DNA of 7,753 bases from an uncultured Pseudanabaenaceae cyanobacterium (GCA_938015405.1 CALLPZ010000450.1:1-7753), one strand, 5' to 3'; numbered from the stretch's first letter, positions 1 through 6,838 are shown. The notes: generated by a model not told the origin, from the letters alone. Numbers and translations are program-made.

Positions 1-1503
1 CTAGCTACCCAGATCCTTCGCGCTCGCCACCGCCTTCTCCCACATCTCAAAATGCTCAGCAGCAACCCGTCCAGCCTGCGGCTCAAACACCCGATCCACC
101 TCCCGCGTCCCCACGATCGCTCTGTAATCATCCCAAAAACCAATCGCCAACCCCGCCGCAAAAGCAACCCCCTGAGCCGTCGCATCAATCACCTTCGGCC
201 GCTCCACCGGAACCCCCAACGCATCCGCCTGAAACTGCATCAGCCAATCATTCTTACAAGCTCCCCCATCCACCTTCAGCCTGGCAATGGGATCCTTCCC
301 CGCCGAATTAGCGGCATTGACCACTTCCTTCACCTGAAACGCGATCGCCTCTAACACCGCCCGCACCAAATGTGACCGCTGAGCTCCGCCAGTCAGCCCC
401 ATAAACGCCCCACGCGCCGACATATCCCAATGGGGAGCCCCCAACCCACTCAACGCAGGCACAAAATAAACCCCCTTTGTATCCTCCACTTGCTCAGCCA
501 ACTGCTGCGTATCCGCTGCAGTCTCAATAATCTTCAACCCATCCCGGAGCCACTGAATACAAGCCCCGCTGGTAAACATCGCCCCCTCCAAGGCATAGCC
601 CACCTTAGGCTTACCAGAAGCCTGGGCCTCACTCCAGGCGATCGTGCTCAATAGCTGAGGGGCTCGCACCACGCTGTCTCCCGTGTGAGCCACCAGGAAA
701 CTGCCCGTGCCATAGGTGCACTTCAACAAGCCCGGACGAGCACAGCCATGGGCAAACAGCGCCGCCTGCTGATCTCCCAATATCGCCGTAATCGGAATCT
801 CCACTCCCAGAATGCTCTTATCCAATACCCCAAACTCACCCAAGCTAGGCCGCACCTCCGGCATCAAGCTCGCCGGAATGCCAAACAGCTCCAGCAGCTC
901 CCCATCCCACTCATGGCTATCAATATTCAGCAGCATCGTGCGGCTAGCATTGCTGTGGTCCGTGGCATGGACCTTGCCGCCCGTAAGATTCCACAGTGCC
1001 CAACAATCCACCGTCCCAGCTAAAACATTGCTCAGGTCATTCACACCCTGATGCTTTACCGCATCCAACAGCCAATTCAGCTTCGTCGCTGAGAAATAAG
1101 CATCCAGAATCAGCCCTGTTTTTTCATAGACCAGCGCCGCCTTTCCCTCGCTTCGCAGTTGGTCACACAACGGAGCAGTACGCCGATCCTGCCAGACAAT
1201 CGCTTTATGTAACGGCTGTCCCGTTGTTTTATCCCACAGCAAACAGGTCTCCCGCTGCACGGTCAGGCCAATGGAAGCTATTTCTGAGGGATCTGCTTTG
1301 GCATCCGCCACCGCTGTCTTAATCGCCCAGCGCACTTCCTCCCAAATCTCCATCGCATCATGCTCTAGCCAGCCTGGCTTGGGATAATGCTGCGTCAATT
1401 CCTTATAGGCTTGGCCCGCAATATTGCCATCGCGGTCGAACAGGATGGCGCGGTTGCCAGTGGTGCCCAGGTCAAGGGCCATGATGTAACGGGACTGGCT
1501 CAT
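1..1503 (-). CDS. glpK: Glycerol kinase, complete
   Basis: This 500-residue protein of the FGGY carbohydrate kinase family phosphorylates glycerol with ATP to give glycerol-3-phosphate in the cytoplasm. Its length matches the roughly 500 residues usual for GlpK. The N-terminal phosphate-binding motif DLGTTGNR lies at residues 11-18. Residues equivalent to the E. coli glycerol contacts are visible: R84 and E85 in QRET, Y136 in DAYFSATK, and the catalytic D244 in GDQQAALF. NASRTML, YGTGSF, GLGAPHWD and the C-terminal KVDGGACKND motif also match the family. The segment before the catalytic Asp reads GVEIPI where E. coli has GTRIPI, so the arginine that binds fructose-1,6-bisphosphate is replaced by E235. 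The ATG at 1503 directly precedes the conserved RYIMALDLG; no Shine-Dalgarno is evident. It lies 197 bp downstream of gghA on the same strand and would recycle glycerol released from glucosylglycerol. The first part uses mainly C-ending codons, while the last third shifts to G- and T-ending codons. Confidence 0.97.
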   Translation of the reverse strand: MSQSRYIMALDLGTTGNRAILFDRDGNIAGQAYKELTQHYPKPGWLEHDAMEIWEEVRWAIKTAVADAKADPSEIASIGLTVQRETCLLWDKTTGQPLHKAIVWQDRRTAPLCDQLRSEGKAALVYEKTGLILDAYFSATKLNWLLDAVKHQGVNDLSNVLAGTVDCWALWNLTGGKVHATDHSNASRTMLLNIDSHEWDGELLELFGIPASLMPEVRPSLGEFGVLDKSILGVEIPITAILGDQQAALFAHGCARPGLLKCTYGTGSFLVAHTGDSVVRAPQLLSTIAWSEAQASGKPKVGYALEGAMFTSGACIQWLRDGLKIIETAADTQQLAEQVEDTKGVYFVPALSGLGAPHWDMSARGAFMGLTGGAQRSHLVRAVLEAIAFQVKEVVNAANSAGKDPIARLKVDGGACKNDWLMQFQADALGVPVERPKVIDATAQGVAFAAGLAIGFWDDYRAIVGTREVDRVFEPQAGRVAAEHFEMWEKAVASAKDLGS

Positions 1504-1573
1504 GGCGATGTAGGGAATGGAAGGACGATTTGACTGTAGGGCGTGACCCGGAAGAATGGGCGATCACGCCACG

Positions 1574-1602
1574 ATTATTCAGAATTAGGAATGGGAGTTC
1601 AT
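1574..1602 (-). promoter_or_regulatory. Candidate glpK promoter
   Basis: Read on the minus strand, AATAAT (1574-1579) matches the -10 consensus at five of six positions. A weak -35-like ATGAAC (1597-1602, three of six) lies 17 bp upstream of it. The implied transcript would begin near 1567, about 63 nt before the glpK ATG. This would let glpK be transcribed separately from gghA. The -35 is poor, so this is only a candidate. The same 197-bp gap (1504-1700) also holds two small inverted repeats, 1618-1631 (CGCAA/TTGCG) and 1651-1662 (CGAGG/CCTCG). Neither is followed by a T run on the minus strand, so no gghA terminator is called. Confidence 0.3.
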
Positions 1603-1700
1603 TAACCGGGTCGCTGTCGCAAATTCTTGCGTCCAAGATGTAGCGCGATTCGAGGGGCCTCGCGGTTAGAAACGGAAGCTTGAAATCGCTTGAAAACGTC

Positions 1701-4349
1701 CTAAGCCTCCATCGTTCGCTCCAACAACAGGGCTTGGCTGTCTTTTAGTAACAGCCCTTGGAGATCCGCCATGCTTTCCACGCCTAGCCCTGGCGTTTGC
1801 AGCACAATGCGCCACTCGCTGGGGGTGAGCTGGAGCCAATCCAGTAGCGCCGTTTGGGCTGGGGTTCCCCCCATGTGGGATAGCATGGCAATTTGCTTAT
1901 ATTGCGCCGACTCCAGCGGACTAGAATCTGCCGGACTGGGCTGTGTTCTCAGACCATAGAACAGCGTGTAGCCAAACTCGTTAATACGATTGAAGCGATC
2001 CGTTCCATCTAAGTTGTTCATCAGCCATGGATTTTGGCGACGGTATTGGCGCAGACTGAGATTAAAGGCCGCGCGATCGCTATCCACATCCTCGGTAAAG
2101 TGAGACACCCGACTAAACTCATGGCTGTCTTCCATGAGGTGACGAGCAAAGGCTTTGAGCTGTATGGCTTCTAGCGTTTGGAAGAACGTCACCAGTGCTG
2201 GCACCTCTTGCGCTAACCCTCTGCCGCTCATGCCCCATTCGCGGCAGCTGCTGGCCACTTGGTCTAGGTCATATTCGTACTTCTCCATCGTGTCGGCGAG
2301 GACTGTGGCAAAGCGCCGGAGTTGGGAGAGTCGCTTAAAGCCTGACTGCTTAATGTTGGTGAAAAACTGAGGTTGCTCATACAGCTCTTGCGTGACCTGC
2401 CAATGGAGAAAGCCAATCTCTTCGCTGGCAACCTTCACGCCATACAGTTCATCGGTGTTGCGGAAAAAGCCCCAGCCACTGTGCATCATGCCATTGAGAA
2501 AATCCATGGGCAGGCCAGGACTAAAGCCATAGACCCATAGGCTCGTGCCAGGGTTGTCGTAGGCATTGTCCAAGACCTCAGGCAGAGTCTCACCCAGGTT
2601 CCAGTTAATTTCTTTGCCATCTTCCACCGGATCCGTTTCAATCTGGGTGCCCCGACGAATGGTGTCGTGGTTGCCGCAGCCCGTGATCCAGCGATCGCCC
2701 TGTTGCATCACCTCCAACACTCGGTTCCACTTGTAATCCCAAAAGCCCTTCAGGGCAGGGGTATTGTGGGCAAAAATGAGTGGTCCCCATTGGAAGGAAT
2801 CGGGGCGTAACTCAACGAGCTCGCGATAGGTGGACTTGAACTCCCAGCCTTCCTCGGGCCAGGGGCGTCCATCTTCAAAAATCGTAAATAGCAGACGCTG
2901 ATGGCCCTCAATGTCTTGGACCACATCGCTCATGGCCATCAAATAGTTATCGTCATATTCCAATCGCCCGGAAAGGGGATTGAAGAAGCGGAAATCTTGG
3001 CCCCCATCGATGCGAATGCCATCAATGCCGTCATTGGCTTTGCGTCGCTGCATTTCCAGCAAAATTGCTCGCACCATGGGCATGGTGTGGCTCAAATCCT
3101 GGCCATACATATTGGGACCGGCGACAAACTGGCGATTAATCAGCTCTAGGGCTTGGTTATCCGAATGGCCATAGACCAAGTCGTAAATGATCTGGATGGG
3201 CTGGCCAGGGAAATTGTGCAACGTTGCAATGAAATCAATGACTTCATCGGGGCGCAGACTGCCCAATAGGGCTGGGTTGGTGGTGGAGGACCCCAGAATG
3301 GGCACGTCATAGCCCCAGTTTTGGGTATTGGGCCGTTGCAGCGTGATGCTGAGGGCTTCCTGGGTGCAAACGGGGCCAAGGGTGCCGTAGACCGTGTCTT
3401 CTCCCTCATCAAAGCTGAAGAAGTTCCTCGCACCGTCCTCGGAGCGATATTCAATCGTGGGTTCCGTGGGCAGTAGCTGAATGGCGTCGTAGCCGATGTA
3501 GGTTTGCTCGGCTGGGGTCAGGGGCTCGTCGTTGCGTACCTTTTCGGCGATCGCGCCATAAATGCGGGTGAGCCCAGCCAAGCTGCCTTCCTCAGAGGCG
3601 GTGGGAATATGGAGTTGCAGAATATTCGTGGGAGCCGGGACGCGAGGTAAGGCCGGTTCATTGCCAGTTGCTGCGGGGGTGACTGGTGTTGCTGCCGCAC
3701 TGGCTTCCAAATAGGCTAAATCGCCCCGGTCTCGCTGCAACTGAGCCATGTCATAGAGCTCCGCCGGAGCAAAAATGCCATAGGGCAGGGAGTAGGGCGC
3801 AATGTCTCGCACGGTGTAGAGCTGGCCATCATTGAGATCGCGATAGCGCAGCCAATAGAGACTCCCCATGGCTTCTCGGTTGCCCACGGTCATGCCACTG
3901 ACCACAGCCCAGGCAAATTCCCCCTGAACCGGGACTTCCACACATTCGTAGCGAAAGGGAATGACTTGTTGGGCCTGACTGAAATCTACCGTTTCTAGTG
4001 GCGTGAAGACTTCGATGTAGATATTGCGCTCGGCGGGCATGATTTGCCCCGTCAATTCCGGGACCCAAAAGCCTAGCTCAGTCAGACCATCGGAGCGGGG
4101 GTGGGCGCCCAACCGTTGGGCCAGCCGTTGCCCCGTCTCAAACATGGTTTTGTCGGGTTCTGTCTGGGCGATCGCCCAGGCCATCAGGGCATCCGTTTCC
4201 TCTTGCTCGAGCTGCACCCAATTCTGAGGTTTGGGGCTGGCTGTCTCAACAGGGGGGCTAGCCTTGGAGCTTTGGCTAGCCTTGGCTTTGAGGCCTGTGG
4301 CGGGAACCTGAGTGGGAGGCGTAGGTTCCGATTTGCTGGCTTGTATCAT
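1701..4349 (-). CDS. gghA: Glucosylglycerol hydrolase (GH13-like)
   Basis: This 882-residue cytoplasmic enzyme is predicted to hydrolyse glucosylglycerol to glucose and glycerol, the role described for Slr1670 (GghA) of Synechocystis. The four conserved GH13-type regions are present in order. Region I is YDLVYGHSDNQ with D390 and H395. Region II is GIRIDGG with R446 and the presumed nucleophile D448. Region III is TIFEDGRPW with the presumed acid/base E492. Region IV is GNHDT with D562. Residues 1-43 are a Pro/Ser/Thr/Lys-rich tail, probably disordered, that contains a 12-bp in-frame direct repeat (4256-4267 and 4274-4285). Residues 215-242 form an Ala/Pro/Thr linker. The frame stays open to a TTG at 4367, which would add six residues. 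I prefer the ATG at 4349; neither start has a clear ribosome-binding site. The gene diverges from ggpS and precedes glpK, which fits breakdown followed by glycerol salvage. The specific substrate rests on family recognition and context. Confidence 0.88.
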   Translation of the reverse strand: MIQASKSEPTPPTQVPATGLKAKASQSSKASPPVETASPKPQNWVQLEQEETDALMAWAIAQTEPDKTMFETGQRLAQRLGAHPRSDGLTELGFWVPELTGQIMPAERNIYIEVFTPLETVDFSQAQQVIPFRYECVEVPVQGEFAWAVVSGMTVGNREAMGSLYWLRYRDLNDGQLYTVRDIAPYSLPYGIFAPAELYDMAQLQRDRGDLAYLEASAAATPVTPAATGNEPALPRVPAPTNILQLHIPTASEEGSLAGLTRIYGAIAEKVRNDEPLTPAEQTYIGYDAIQLLPTEPTIEYRSEDGARNFFSFDEGEDTVYGTLGPVCTQEALSITLQRPNTQNWGYDVPILGSSTTNPALLGSLRPDEVIDFIATLHNFPGQPIQIIYDLVYGHSDNQALELINRQFVAGPNMYGQDLSHTMPMVRAILLEMQRRKANDGIDGIRIDGGQDFRFFNPLSGRLEYDDNYLMAMSDVVQDIEGHQRLLFTIFEDGRPWPEEGWEFKSTYRELVELRPDSFQWGPLIFAHNTPALKGFWDYKWNRVLEVMQQGDRWITGCGNHDTIRRGTQIETDPVEDGKEINWNLGETLPEVLDNAYDNPGTSLWVYGFSPGLPMDFLNGMMHSGWGFFRNTDELYGVKVASEEIGFLHWQVTQELYEQPQFFTNIKQSGFKRLSQLRRFATVLADTMEKYEYDLDQVASSCREWGMSGRGLAQEVPALVTFFQTLEAIQLKAFARHLMEDSHEFSRVSHFTEDVDSDRAAFNLSLRQYRRQNPWLMNNLDGTDRFNRINEFGYTLFYGLRTQPSPADSSPLESAQYKQIAMLSHMGGTPAQTALLDWLQLTPSEWRIVLQTPGLGVESMADLQGLLLKDSQALLLERTMEA

Positions 4350-4452
4350 TTGGCACGATTCGGGCAAGTTGCCATCACTCTAACCTTGACCCAGCTCGCC
4401 TTTGCGCTGGGGCCGGGCTACTCAATGATTCGTAAACCCTTGGTAGAGGAAA

Positions 4453-4560
4453 ATGCAGGATAGCGATCGCCTAAAAGGAGCCGTTCGTGGTCCTGGTTTG
4501 TTGGTGATGTGGGAGGAGCCAGTCCAGGCAGGGGAGGATGTTACAATCGGCCCATTGTGA
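4453..4560 (+). CDS. Possible 35-codon small ORF
   Basis: An ATG at 4453 opens 35 codons ending in TGA at 4558-4560. GAGG at 4446-4449 lies three bases before the ATG and could serve as a close ribosome-binding site. The product is acidic to neutral and includes GPGLLVMWEEP. A GTG at 4557 overlaps the stop as GTGA, the arrangement typical of translational coupling, and opens 28 further codons to TGA at 4641-4643. I do not recognise either product. ORFs this short arise often by chance, and a HIP1 octamer falls inside the first codons, so the coding call is weak. Confidence 0.15.
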   Translation: MQDSDRLKGAVRGPGLLVMWEEPVQAGEDVTIGPL

Positions 4561-4633
4561 AAGACCTGCGAATAAAGGGAAGTAGGCTTCCTTTGGCTTG
4601 GAACTTGGGTGAGTTTCAACATTTTCAGCCTAA

Positions 4634-4662
4634 GGACCCTTGAAGAGATTCCTCTTAGGTCC
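4634..4662 (+). repeat. Nested inverted repeat (stem-loop)
   Basis: GGACC (4634-4638) pairs with GGTCC (4658-4662). Inside it, AAGAG (4643-4647) pairs with CTCTT (4652-4656) around an ATTC loop. The result is a two-step hairpin with an asymmetric internal loop. A second AGGTCC at 4676-4681 could compete for the same GGACC arm. There is no T run after it, so it is not an intrinsic terminator. Function is unknown. Confidence 0.4.
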
Positions 4663-4870
4663 GAAGCTTTAAGTGAGGTCCACCTTGGGGAGATGTGACC
4701 CTTCCAGGGTGCTAGGCGTGGCCATTGGGTAAGAGGCCGTTGCTGGAAATCATCCACACCCTTGTTTCACCTGTTGTTTGCCCTTTTTGTTTTGATTTAT
4801 CCCAACAACATGCTGTGTCAACACGGTTTCGGGACGGCTAATTTGGCCGATGTCCTTGGGACTGCTCGCT

Positions 4871-4883
4871 GGGGACTGTCCCC
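4871..4883. promoter_or_regulatory. GC-rich palindrome, possible operator
   Basis: GGGGAC-T-GTCCCC is a perfect 6+1+6 inverted repeat. A one-base centre cannot form an RNA loop as written, so if it is functional a dimeric DNA-binding protein is the natural reading. A partial copy, GGGACTG, lies just upstream at 4858-4864, giving a direct repeat of the left half. The site is 42 bp before the small ORF at 4925 and about 215 bp before ggpS. The factor is unknown. Confidence 0.3.
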
Positions 4884-4924
4884 TCACTTGAGAGGTTCTC
4901 CAAGGTCCTAGAGGCCGCGCAAGT

Positions 4925-5095
4925 ATGAGTCTGAAAGTTGCCCCCTTTGGGCGGCTTTTAGGGGTTGGGCATTTTAAAAGATGCATCGGAGTGAAGGCCG
5001 TGAGGGATTTTAAGTTAAGCCCTCTCGGTCATTGCTTTGATATGTGGAAACGCAGCCAGATAGAGATCGCTGAAAACTTTCCAAATTATTTTTAG
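4925..5095 (+). CDS. Small basic protein upstream of ggpS; possible GgpR-like regulator
   Basis: This 56-codon ORF starts with ATG at 4925 (GAGG at 4911-4914, ten bases upstream) and ends in TAG at 5093-5095, three bases before the ggpS ATG and in the same frame. The product is basic (K4, R10, K18, R19, K24, R27, K30, K42, R43) with one His-Cys pair near residue 37 and the aromatic C-terminus NFPNYF. It has no signal peptide or membrane segment. In Synechocystis a small protein gene directly upstream of ggpS, ggpR (ssl3076), controls ggpS expression and overlaps its promoter. Position and size here fit that, but I cannot confirm similarity. Against coding: the codons TTA, AGA and AGG differ from those of ggpS, two strong hairpins lie within it, and an ORF this long is not rare by chance. 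The alternative is a non-coding leader. Confidence 0.33.
   Translation: MSLKVAPFGRLLGVGHFKRCIGVKAVRDFKLSPLGHCFDMWKRSQIEIAENFPNYF
4933..4959 (+). terminator. Terminator-like hairpin upstream of ggpS
   Basis: AAAGTTGCCC (4934-4943) pairs with GGGCGGCTTT (4949-4958) as a ten-base-pair stem with two G-U pairs and a five-base CCTTT loop. A further G-U pair (4933 with 4959) is possible at the base. The T run is short (4956-4959) and lies mostly in the stem, so termination would be weak. It could end transcripts entering from the left or attenuate a long ggpS transcript. It also lies inside the 56-codon ORF, in which case it may have no such role. Confidence 0.35.
4996..5030 (+). promoter_or_regulatory. 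Strong stem-loop in the ggpS upstream region
   Basis: GGCCGTGAGGG (4996-5006) pairs with CCCTCTCGGTC (5020-5030) as an eleven-position stem with one T-T mismatch and one G-U pair, closing a 13-base AT-rich loop. It lies 68 bp before the ggpS ATG and is not followed by a T run, so it is not a terminator. It could be a leader RNA structure or a protein-binding inverted repeat. Just downstream, TTGATA (5037-5042) resembles a -35 box (five of six) but only a weak -10 (TAGAGA, 5061-5066) follows. If that promoter were real, the stem-loop would lie upstream of the transcript and act as DNA. Confidence 0.45.
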
Positions 5096-5098
5096 ACA

Positions 5099-6565
5099 AT
5101 GAAATCTTCCCTCGTCATCCTCTACCACCGCGAACCCTACGATGAGGTAGTGGAGAACGGAAAGACTGTTTACAAAGAGAAGAAGAGCCCCAACGGCATT
5201 CTGCCTACGATCAAAAGCGTCTTTGCCAGTGCCGAGCAAAGCACCTGGATTGCCTGGAAACAAGTTGAGGACAGCGGCAAAGTTGACTTTCAAGAGCGCA
5301 TGAGCTTTGAAGGCAACGAAAACGGCAGCGTGCGCCGTATTCCCCTCACTGCCCAGCAGGTCAAGGACTTCTACTTCATCACCTCCAAGGAAGCCTTCTG
5401 GCCCATCCTGCACTCCTTCCCCTGGCAGTTCACCTACGAATCCTCTGACTGGGAGAACTTCAAAGCCATCAACCGCATGTTTGCCGATGCGGCCTGCGAA
5501 GATGCCACCGAGGATGCCCTGATCTGGATCCACGATTACAACCTCTGGCTGGCGCCCTACTACATCCGCCAGCAGCGGCCCAAGGCCAAAATTGTCTTCT
5601 TCCACCACACTCCCTTCCCTGGCCCCGACGCCTTCAACGTCTTGCCCTGGCGTGAAGAAATTGTCGAGAGCCTGCTGGCTTGCGATGTCGTTGGCTTCCA
5701 CATCCCCAGATATGTGGAGAACTTCGTGGCGATCGCCCAGGGCTTCCGCGACATCGAAATCGTCAAACGCGAGCCCGTCGCCAAAGAATTCACCCCCCGA
5801 GGCTCTGCCCTAACCGCCCCAGAAATGACCTCCCAGGTCCGCTACAAAGAGCAACTCGTCAACCTCGGAGCCTTCCCCGTCGGCACCAACCCCGAGGGCC
5901 TGCGAGAGATTGTTGAACGCCCCGAAGTGCAAAAACGTGTGGCAGAAATGCGCGAAGAAATGGGAGGCGATCGCCAACTCATCGTCTCCGCAGGCCGCGT
6001 TGACTACGTCAAAGGCACCAAAGAGATGCTGCTCTGCTACGAGCGCCTGCTAGAGCGTCGCCCCGAACTGATCAACAAACTCACCTTCATCGTCGCCCTC
6101 GCCAAAGCCGCCGAAGGCATGCGCATTTACCGGGATGCCCAAGAAGAAATCGAACAACTTGTCGGCAAAATCAACGGCCGTTTTGCCAACCTCGGCTGGA
6201 CCCCCGTCCAACTCTTCACCTCTCCCCTACCCCAGCCAGAGATCTTGGCCCTCTACGCCGCCGCCGACATCGCCTGGATCACCCCCCTCCGCGACGGCCT
6301 CAACCTCGTCGCCAAAGAATTCGTCGTCGCCAAAGGTGGCAAAGACGGCGTCCTCGTCTTCTCCGAATTTGCTGGAGCCGCCGTCGAACTCCCCGACGCC
6401 GTCCTCACCAACCCCTACGCGGATCGGAAAATGGACGAATCCATCGACGAAGCCCTAGCCATGCCCCTAGAAGAGCAACAGCAACGCATGGAACGCATGT
6501 ACAAGTCGATTCAAGCCTACGACGTCGATCGCTGGGCCAAAGAACTGCTAGGCGCAGCAGACTAG
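5099..6565 (+). CDS. ggpS: Glucosylglycerol-phosphate synthase
   Basis: This 488-residue GT20 glycosyltransferase, related to trehalose-6-phosphate synthase OtsA, transfers glucose from ADP-glucose to glycerol-3-phosphate. The product, glucosylglycerol-phosphate, is the committed intermediate of the salt-protective solute glucosylglycerol. The N-terminal LVILYHREPYDEV and SPNGILP (N32, G33) carry the GgpS form of the donor loop. HDYNLW (D146) matches the acceptor-side HDYHL motif, GRVDYVKG supplies R300 and K305, and RDGLNLVAKE (D399, E407) is the nucleotide-sugar motif. FFHHTPFPGPDAFNVLPWR also separates it from true OtsA. Length is close to the roughly 500 residues of Synechocystis GgpS. 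The ATG at 5099 is the first possible start in frame after TAG at 5093; no clear Shine-Dalgarno is seen. It diverges from gghA and precedes glpD, which uses the same G3P substrate. In Synechocystis GgpS is controlled both at transcription and by salt-dependent enzyme activation. The 3' half is dominated by C-ending codons. Confidence 0.96.
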   Translation: MKSSLVILYHREPYDEVVENGKTVYKEKKSPNGILPTIKSVFASAEQSTWIAWKQVEDSGKVDFQERMSFEGNENGSVRRIPLTAQQVKDFYFITSKEAFWPILHSFPWQFTYESSDWENFKAINRMFADAACEDATEDALIWIHDYNLWLAPYYIRQQRPKAKIVFFHHTPFPGPDAFNVLPWREEIVESLLACDVVGFHIPRYVENFVAIAQGFRDIEIVKREPVAKEFTPRGSALTAPEMTSQVRYKEQLVNLGAFPVGTNPEGLREIVERPEVQKRVAEMREEMGGDRQLIVSAGRVDYVKGTKEMLLCYERLLERRPELINKLTFIVALAKAAEGMRIYRDAQEEIEQLVGKINGRFANLGWTPVQLFTSPLPQPEILALYAAADIAWITPLRDGLNLVAKEFVVAKGGKDGVLVFSEFAGAAVELPDAVLTNPYADRKMDESIDEALAMPLEEQQQRMERMYKSIQAYDVDRWAKELLGAAD

Positions 6566-6595
6566 ATCAACTGCCAAACAACCCCAAAGACAAAG

Positions 6596-6780
6596 ACCCC
6601 CTCCTAACCTCCCCCTTCTAAAAGGGGAGGAACAGTCTTGTAAGGAGCGTTTGGAGTTGTATTGACCAACCCCATGCTGACCCCAAAATGCCCGACCCCA
6701 CAACAACGCCCCTCAATATAGCGGTGCCCACCGTACCTATGGACAGCGGTGAAGCAACCCAGACTCATTAGGAGGGGGGT
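6596..6780. repeat. Repeat-like segment bounded by inverted repeats
   Basis: ACCCCCTCCTAA (6596-6607) and TTAGGAGGGGGGT (6768-6780) are inverted copies differing by one G, and they bound about 185 bp without a credible gene. Just inside the left end, CCTCCCCCTT and AAGGGGAGG (6608-6630) form a hairpin with one bulged C. CGGTG-CC-CACCG (6722-6733) is a further palindrome. GC-rich repeats of this kind, with CCTAACCTCCCC and RYGGHRY-type translations, are scattered through many cyanobacterial genomes. No target-site duplication is visible, so a MITE origin is inference. Confidence 0.4.
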
Positions 6781-6788
6781 AATCCATC

Positions 6789-6838
6789 TGGGGGAAGCTT
6801 CGTCCCCCAATTGGCGGGAGTTTGAGGGCTGGCCCTCA
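6789..6838 (+). repeat. Two adjacent perfect inverted repeats
   Basis: TGGGGGA (6789-6795) and TCCCCCA (6803-6809) form a seven-base-pair stem whose loop includes part of the palindrome GAAGCTTC. Fourteen bases further on, TGAGGGC-TG-GCCCTCA (6823-6838) is a perfect 7+2+7 palindrome. Neither has a T run. Together with the preceding segment and the terminator that follows, they make the ggpS-glpD gap unusually rich in dyad symmetry. They may be mRNA 3'-end structures or remains of dispersed repeats. Confidence 0.45.

Larger units (their letters stand above)
4350..4924. other. Divergent gghA-ggpS intergenic region
   Basis: This is the left part of the roughly 750-bp space between the divergent gghA and ggpS genes. 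It should hold the gghA promoter and possibly upstream control elements for ggpS, but I find no convincing -35/-10 pair for either gene here. It contains a HIP1 octamer (4463-4470), a nested inverted repeat (4634-4662), a GC-rich hyphenated palindrome (4871-4883), a T-rich stretch around 4762-4800, and a short plus-strand ORF (4453-4560). Minus-strand frames across 4422-4986 are open, but their products look like low-quality antisense translations. Confidence 0.6.

Noticed and set aside
1651..1662. CGAGG/CCTCG palindrome as a gghA terminator
   Set aside because: The two-base loop is too tight and there is no T run on the minus strand.
4350..4367. TTG at 4367 as the gghA start
   Set aside because: It adds only six residues without a better ribosome-binding site. 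The ATG at 4349 is simpler, though the TTG cannot be excluded.
4422..4986. Two minus-strand open frames (4422-4757 and 4750-4986) upstream of gghA
   Set aside because: The products lack recognisable motifs and have unlikely composition. The first begins with GTG without a ribosome-binding site, and both look like chance frames in intergenic DNA.
5037..5066. ggpS promoter from TTGATA (5037-5042) and TAGAGA (5061-5066)
   Set aside because: The -35 is good, but the -10 matches only three of six bases at an 18-bp spacing. It is not called as a feature.
5015..5701. Long minus-strand open frame of 228 codons opposite ggpS
   Set aside because: It is the antisense shadow of the strongly C-biased ggpS gene. 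The sense frame has complete GT20 motifs.
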